Part shown: positions 40,409 to 42,424 of the stretch, piece after piece | Numbering within the stretch: the stretch's first letter is position 1 | Layout of the letters: every line of letters begins with the position of its first letter | Origin: Rhodospirillaceae bacterium | GTDB taxonomy: Bacteria > Pseudomonadota > Alphaproteobacteria > Thalassobaculales > Thalassobaculaceae | Assembly: GCA_002708305.1 (NCBI GenBank) | Contig: PANE01000022.1 | Span: 97,915-140,338, forward strand | Reading direction: 5' to 3' | DNA length: 42,424 nt | Notes under the pieces: model-generated | What the model was told of the DNA's origin: nothing | The model's database searches: none | Seen by the model: only the letters and a program-made list of their open reading frames with translations | Position numbers and translations under genes: made by a program

Positions 40409-41460
40409 TCGAAACTACTCTTGCCATTTTCAACGGTGGAGGAACACATCTTTGTTGCTTCGCGTTCAAGATACGTTACCAATGGGAGCAGAGCTTGCTG
40501 CAGTTCATTTGGTAACTTGGACCTGTGATGCCGTGAGCACTCTAAATATTCCTGTAATTGTTTTACACAATTTTTAATGGCACCATTTTTTGTAATTTGG
40601 GATGCCCAATCTATTTTGTTAGAGTGTGTTTTTCCTATCATCCAATTATCAAACTCTAACCGATGACCATTTTTTAAAGTATCGCGAAAGGTTATTGATA
40701 CGGCGTTGGGAGCTTTGCGATACAAGTCATTGAACGGTTCGGCCGACCCGTCTTTCCCAAGTGCATCCAATATATCATTAGAGATCTGGTATCCGAGTCC
40801 AAGTGATTCTACACAACGTCTGATATCATCAAAATATTCATATTTTTCTGCTAGTAATAATGGTCCTTCAACAGAAGCTGCTAATAATGGGACAGTTTTA
40901 CCGTTAACAACATTATCATAACCAGTCCAGTCAAGGACCGGGCCGCCAGAAAATTCTCTAGCTTGTCCAGATGAAAGCTTAGCCATCACTTTTGCCAATA
41001 GTGTTATCACATTAGACGTATCACCTCTACATTCCTTAGATGCTAAAGCAGCGTGTTCAAAGCTTTTTGCTACAAGCCAATCTCCGAAGCATATAGCCAG
41101 CGGCGCTCCATAAGTCGCAAATATTGTCGGGTTATGACGTCGTTGCGAGTCTTCATCACAAATATCGTCGTGTACTAGCGAGGCATTATGCATTAACTCA
41201 ACGGCTAGAGCCCAATGTATGGCAGTTTTATGGTTTAAATTGAGAGCTGACGCTATTGCTAGGCTAGTTGTTCCTCGCAACATTTTACCACATTCCTTGA
41301 AATGGAAATTAGCCGCCTCATGAAGAGCGTGACCATGTTCTGGTAAAATGGATATTAAATTAGTTTTCAATTGTGTTTTGAGTATATCCAACTGATTAAG
41401 CGAATTGCTTGATGTCAATTCAGTAATTGAATTTTTATTTTCCAGATGGATCTTGTTCAC
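40405..41460 (-). CDS. crtE: Geranylgeranyl diphosphate synthase
   Basis: Trans-prenyltransferase that supplies C20 diphosphate to CrtB. The 351-residue protein has the first Asp-rich motif DDICD at 98-102 (SLVHDDICDED). The second reads NDILD at 228-232 (GYQISNDILDAL), with Asn where most family members have Asp. The start is GTG with a poor ribosome site, 73 bases after the rhodopsin stop and downstream of a perfect hairpin. Product length cannot be read surely; context with crtB makes GGPP the sensible call. Confidence 0.91.
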   Translation of the reverse strand: MNKIHLENKNSITELTSSNSLNQLDILKTQLKTNLISILPEHGHALHEAANFHFKECGKMLRGTTSLAIASALNLNHKTAIHWALAVELMHNASLVHDDICDEDSQRRHNPTIFATYGAPLAICFGDWLVAKSFEHAALASKECRGDTSNVITLLAKVMAKLSSGQAREFSGGPVLDWTGYDNVVNGKTVPLLAASVEGPLLLAEKYEYFDDIRRCVESLGLGYQISNDILDALGKDGSAEPFNDLYRKAPNAVSITFRDTLKNGHRLEFDNWMIGKTHSNKIDWASQITKNGAIKNCVKQLQEYLECSRHHRSKLPNELQQALLPLVTYLEREATKMCSSTVENGKSSFD

Positions 41461-41482
41461 GAATATTTTTTTCTAGAATTGT

Positions 41483-41510
41483 GGGTGATGTTTCCAATGA
41501 AACATCACCC
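41483..41510 (-). promoter_or_regulatory. Perfect hairpin between proteorhodopsin and crtE
   Basis: GGGTGATGTTTC (41483-41494) and GAAACATCACCC (41499-41510) are exact inverted repeats: 12 bp with a four-base loop, 23 bases after the opsin stop. On the minus strand the 3' side reads ACAATTCTAG and then an A-run, not a U-run, so it is not a standard terminator for the operon. It fits partial attenuation or protection of the opsin mRNA 3' end, giving more opsin than pigment enzymes. Confidence 0.72.
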
Positions 41511-41533
41511 GTTTTTGATACGTTACAAGTTTT

Positions 41534-42250
41534 CTACGATACTGGTTTGTTTGACTCGGGAGATGTTGCTGCTACCCAAATCACTACACCAAAGGCAATC
41601 TTATTTAAAAAGTCTGCCAAGTTGTAAATTATATTTAAAGCTTCTGGACTTCCTCCACCAGCGTAACCCCAAACGTATCCTATAGGGTATATAGCCCAAC
41701 CGACAGTCACGATCATCCTAAGTGCGTTAAACGCAGTCTTAGATGCTGCCGTTCCTTCGCTTGCGCTAATTTTACTGGCTTCACCGGAAAAAATCTCATA
41801 AATGATATAAATCCAACCAGCCATTCCAATAATGAAACAAACCCAAAGGGTCGATGAGTCGGCAGAATTGACCTCACCTAGATAACCGGCGATGAGCATG
41901 ACCAAAGAGGCAATCAACAACCGCCAGAAAACAGAGGCTGCTACAACAGCAATCGCCGCTAGTATTAGGTAAAATTCCACTATCTGTAGCGGAACAGTTA
42001 ATAGCCAATCCACATATCGGAAAACGATTGGCGATTCTCCAGTTCCAACCCAAACTTCTCTCATATAAAAATAATGGATAGCTGCTATACCAGTAACCAT
42101 CGCGGCAACTGTTAGAGAGGTTTTCCATTTGCCAACTGCTCTGTCACGTTCAACATAAAAGAAATAAGTTGCCGCCACCATTGCCGCTGAAATAATCCAA
42201 AAACTTACGCCAACATAATCTGCTGGATTTAACATTAACGATTTGTCCAT
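41534..42250 (-). CDS. Proteorhodopsin, blue-tuned light-driven proton pump
   Basis: Seven-helix retinal protein of the inner membrane that pumps protons in light. With the ATG at 42250 (238 residues), supported by AGGGAGGAAG six bases upstream, the key residues are His59, Asp81 (acceptor), Thr85, Glu92 (donor) in RYVDWLLTVPLQIVEFYL, and Lys217 (Schiff base) in NLADFLNKIAFG. They correspond to His75, Asp97, Thr101, Glu108 and Lys231 of the green reference. Gln89 aligns with tuning residue 105, and Gln gives blue absorption. An upstream in-frame ATG at 42283 would place the ribosome site inside the coding region. Carotenoid and retinal genes follow in the same operon. Confidence 0.97.
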   Translation of the reverse strand: MDKSLMLNPADYVGVSFWIISAAMVAATYFFYVERDRAVGKWKTSLTVAAMVTGIAAIHYFYMREVWVGTGESPIVFRYVDWLLTVPLQIVEFYLILAAIAVVAASVFWRLLIASLVMLIAGYLGEVNSADSSTLWVCFIIGMAGWIYIIYEIFSGEASKISASEGTAASKTAFNALRMIVTVGWAIYPIGYVWGYAGGGSPEALNIIYNLADFLNKIAFGVVIWVAATSPESNKPVS

Positions 42251-42329
42251 TACTACTTCCTCCCTTGGAACTGTGAACAACATTTATTCATTAGTTGTTT
42301 TATTGTTACTGCAACTAGGATTGATTCGC

Positions 42330-42370
42330 ATTCTGCCGTTAATTCTCAGTTAAGACAATAAAATAACTGA
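42330..42370 (-). promoter_or_regulatory. Candidate proteorhodopsin promoter overlapped by an inverted repeat
   Basis: On the minus strand TTGTCT (42353-42358) and CAGAAT (42330-42335) are 17 bases apart, each matching four of six sigma-70 consensus bases. The inverted repeat TCAGTTA (42346-42352) and TAACTGA (42364-42370), with an 11-base spacer, flanks the -35 element like an operator. Both are short matches in AT-rich DNA, and the region continues beyond the window. Confidence 0.3.
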
Positions 42371-42424
42371 TTCCCTAAATAGATAAAACGTTATTACGAT
42401 AAATCAATGATAGAATGCTAGAGT

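Noticed and set aside
42251-42283. Upstream ATG at 42283 as the proteorhodopsin start
   Set aside because: The strong Shine-Dalgarno lies between this ATG and the one at 42250, which therefore is the likely start.

Overview
The window looks like a chromosomal segment of an uncultured marine surface-water alphaproteobacterium; SAR116-like or AEGEAN-169/Rhodospirillales-like are plausible, but this cannot be fixed from the sequence alone. The evidence is the dcw gene order, an FtsZ with a long linker ending in an IPAFLRR tip, a meso-DAP type MurE, the lpxC/bamD/recN/ligA neighbourhood, a TAXI-type TRAP transporter, and a proteorhodopsin-retinal cassette in AT-rich DNA.

Bases 1-16012 hold the division and cell-wall cluster on the plus strand: murE (5' truncated), murF, mraY, murD, ftsW, murG, murC, murB, ddl, ftsQ, ftsA, a previously unlisted 55-codon ORF that fills the ftsA-ftsZ spacer exactly, ftsZ and lpxC. 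Most junctions overlap or are a few bases apart. Bases 16089-20615 carry a catabolic insert: a DMT permease, an enoyl-CoA hydratase-family protein, a small GIY-YIG-like protein, an acyl-CoA dehydrogenase and a class III CoA-transferase. It separates lpxC from bamD, recN and ligA (20734-25320), which in many alphaproteobacteria follow lpxC directly. An MFS permease (25342-26604) ends the plus-strand block.

Bases 26704-29028 run on the minus strand: Fe-SOD, an antibiotic-monooxygenase-fold protein, a Sir2 deacylase and a MAPEG protein, i.e. mostly stress or redox functions. Divergent from SOD are a small membrane protein and an aldehyde dehydrogenase of the succinate/ketoglutarate-semialdehyde type. 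A tRNA-Gln(CUG) with an unusual acceptor stem lies at 31116-31189. A TAXI receptor plus fused TRAP permease operon (34748-31584, minus) is divergent from an agmatinase/ureohydrolase-family gene (34921-35877).

Bases 36010-42250 (minus) form a complete light-harvesting operon: proteorhodopsin, crtE, crtI, crtB, crtY, blh. CrtE makes GGPP, CrtB phytoene, CrtI lycopene, CrtY beta-carotene, and Blh cleaves it to retinal, the chromophore of the rhodopsin. The rhodopsin has Gln at the spectral tuning site (blue absorbing) and keeps the proton-pump carboxylates. The first cistron has a strong Shine-Dalgarno and is followed by a perfect 12-bp hairpin. The first three pigment genes then start with GTG, TTG and GTG, which suggests much opsin and little enzyme from one transcript. 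A similar perfect hairpin separates the TAXI receptor from its permease.
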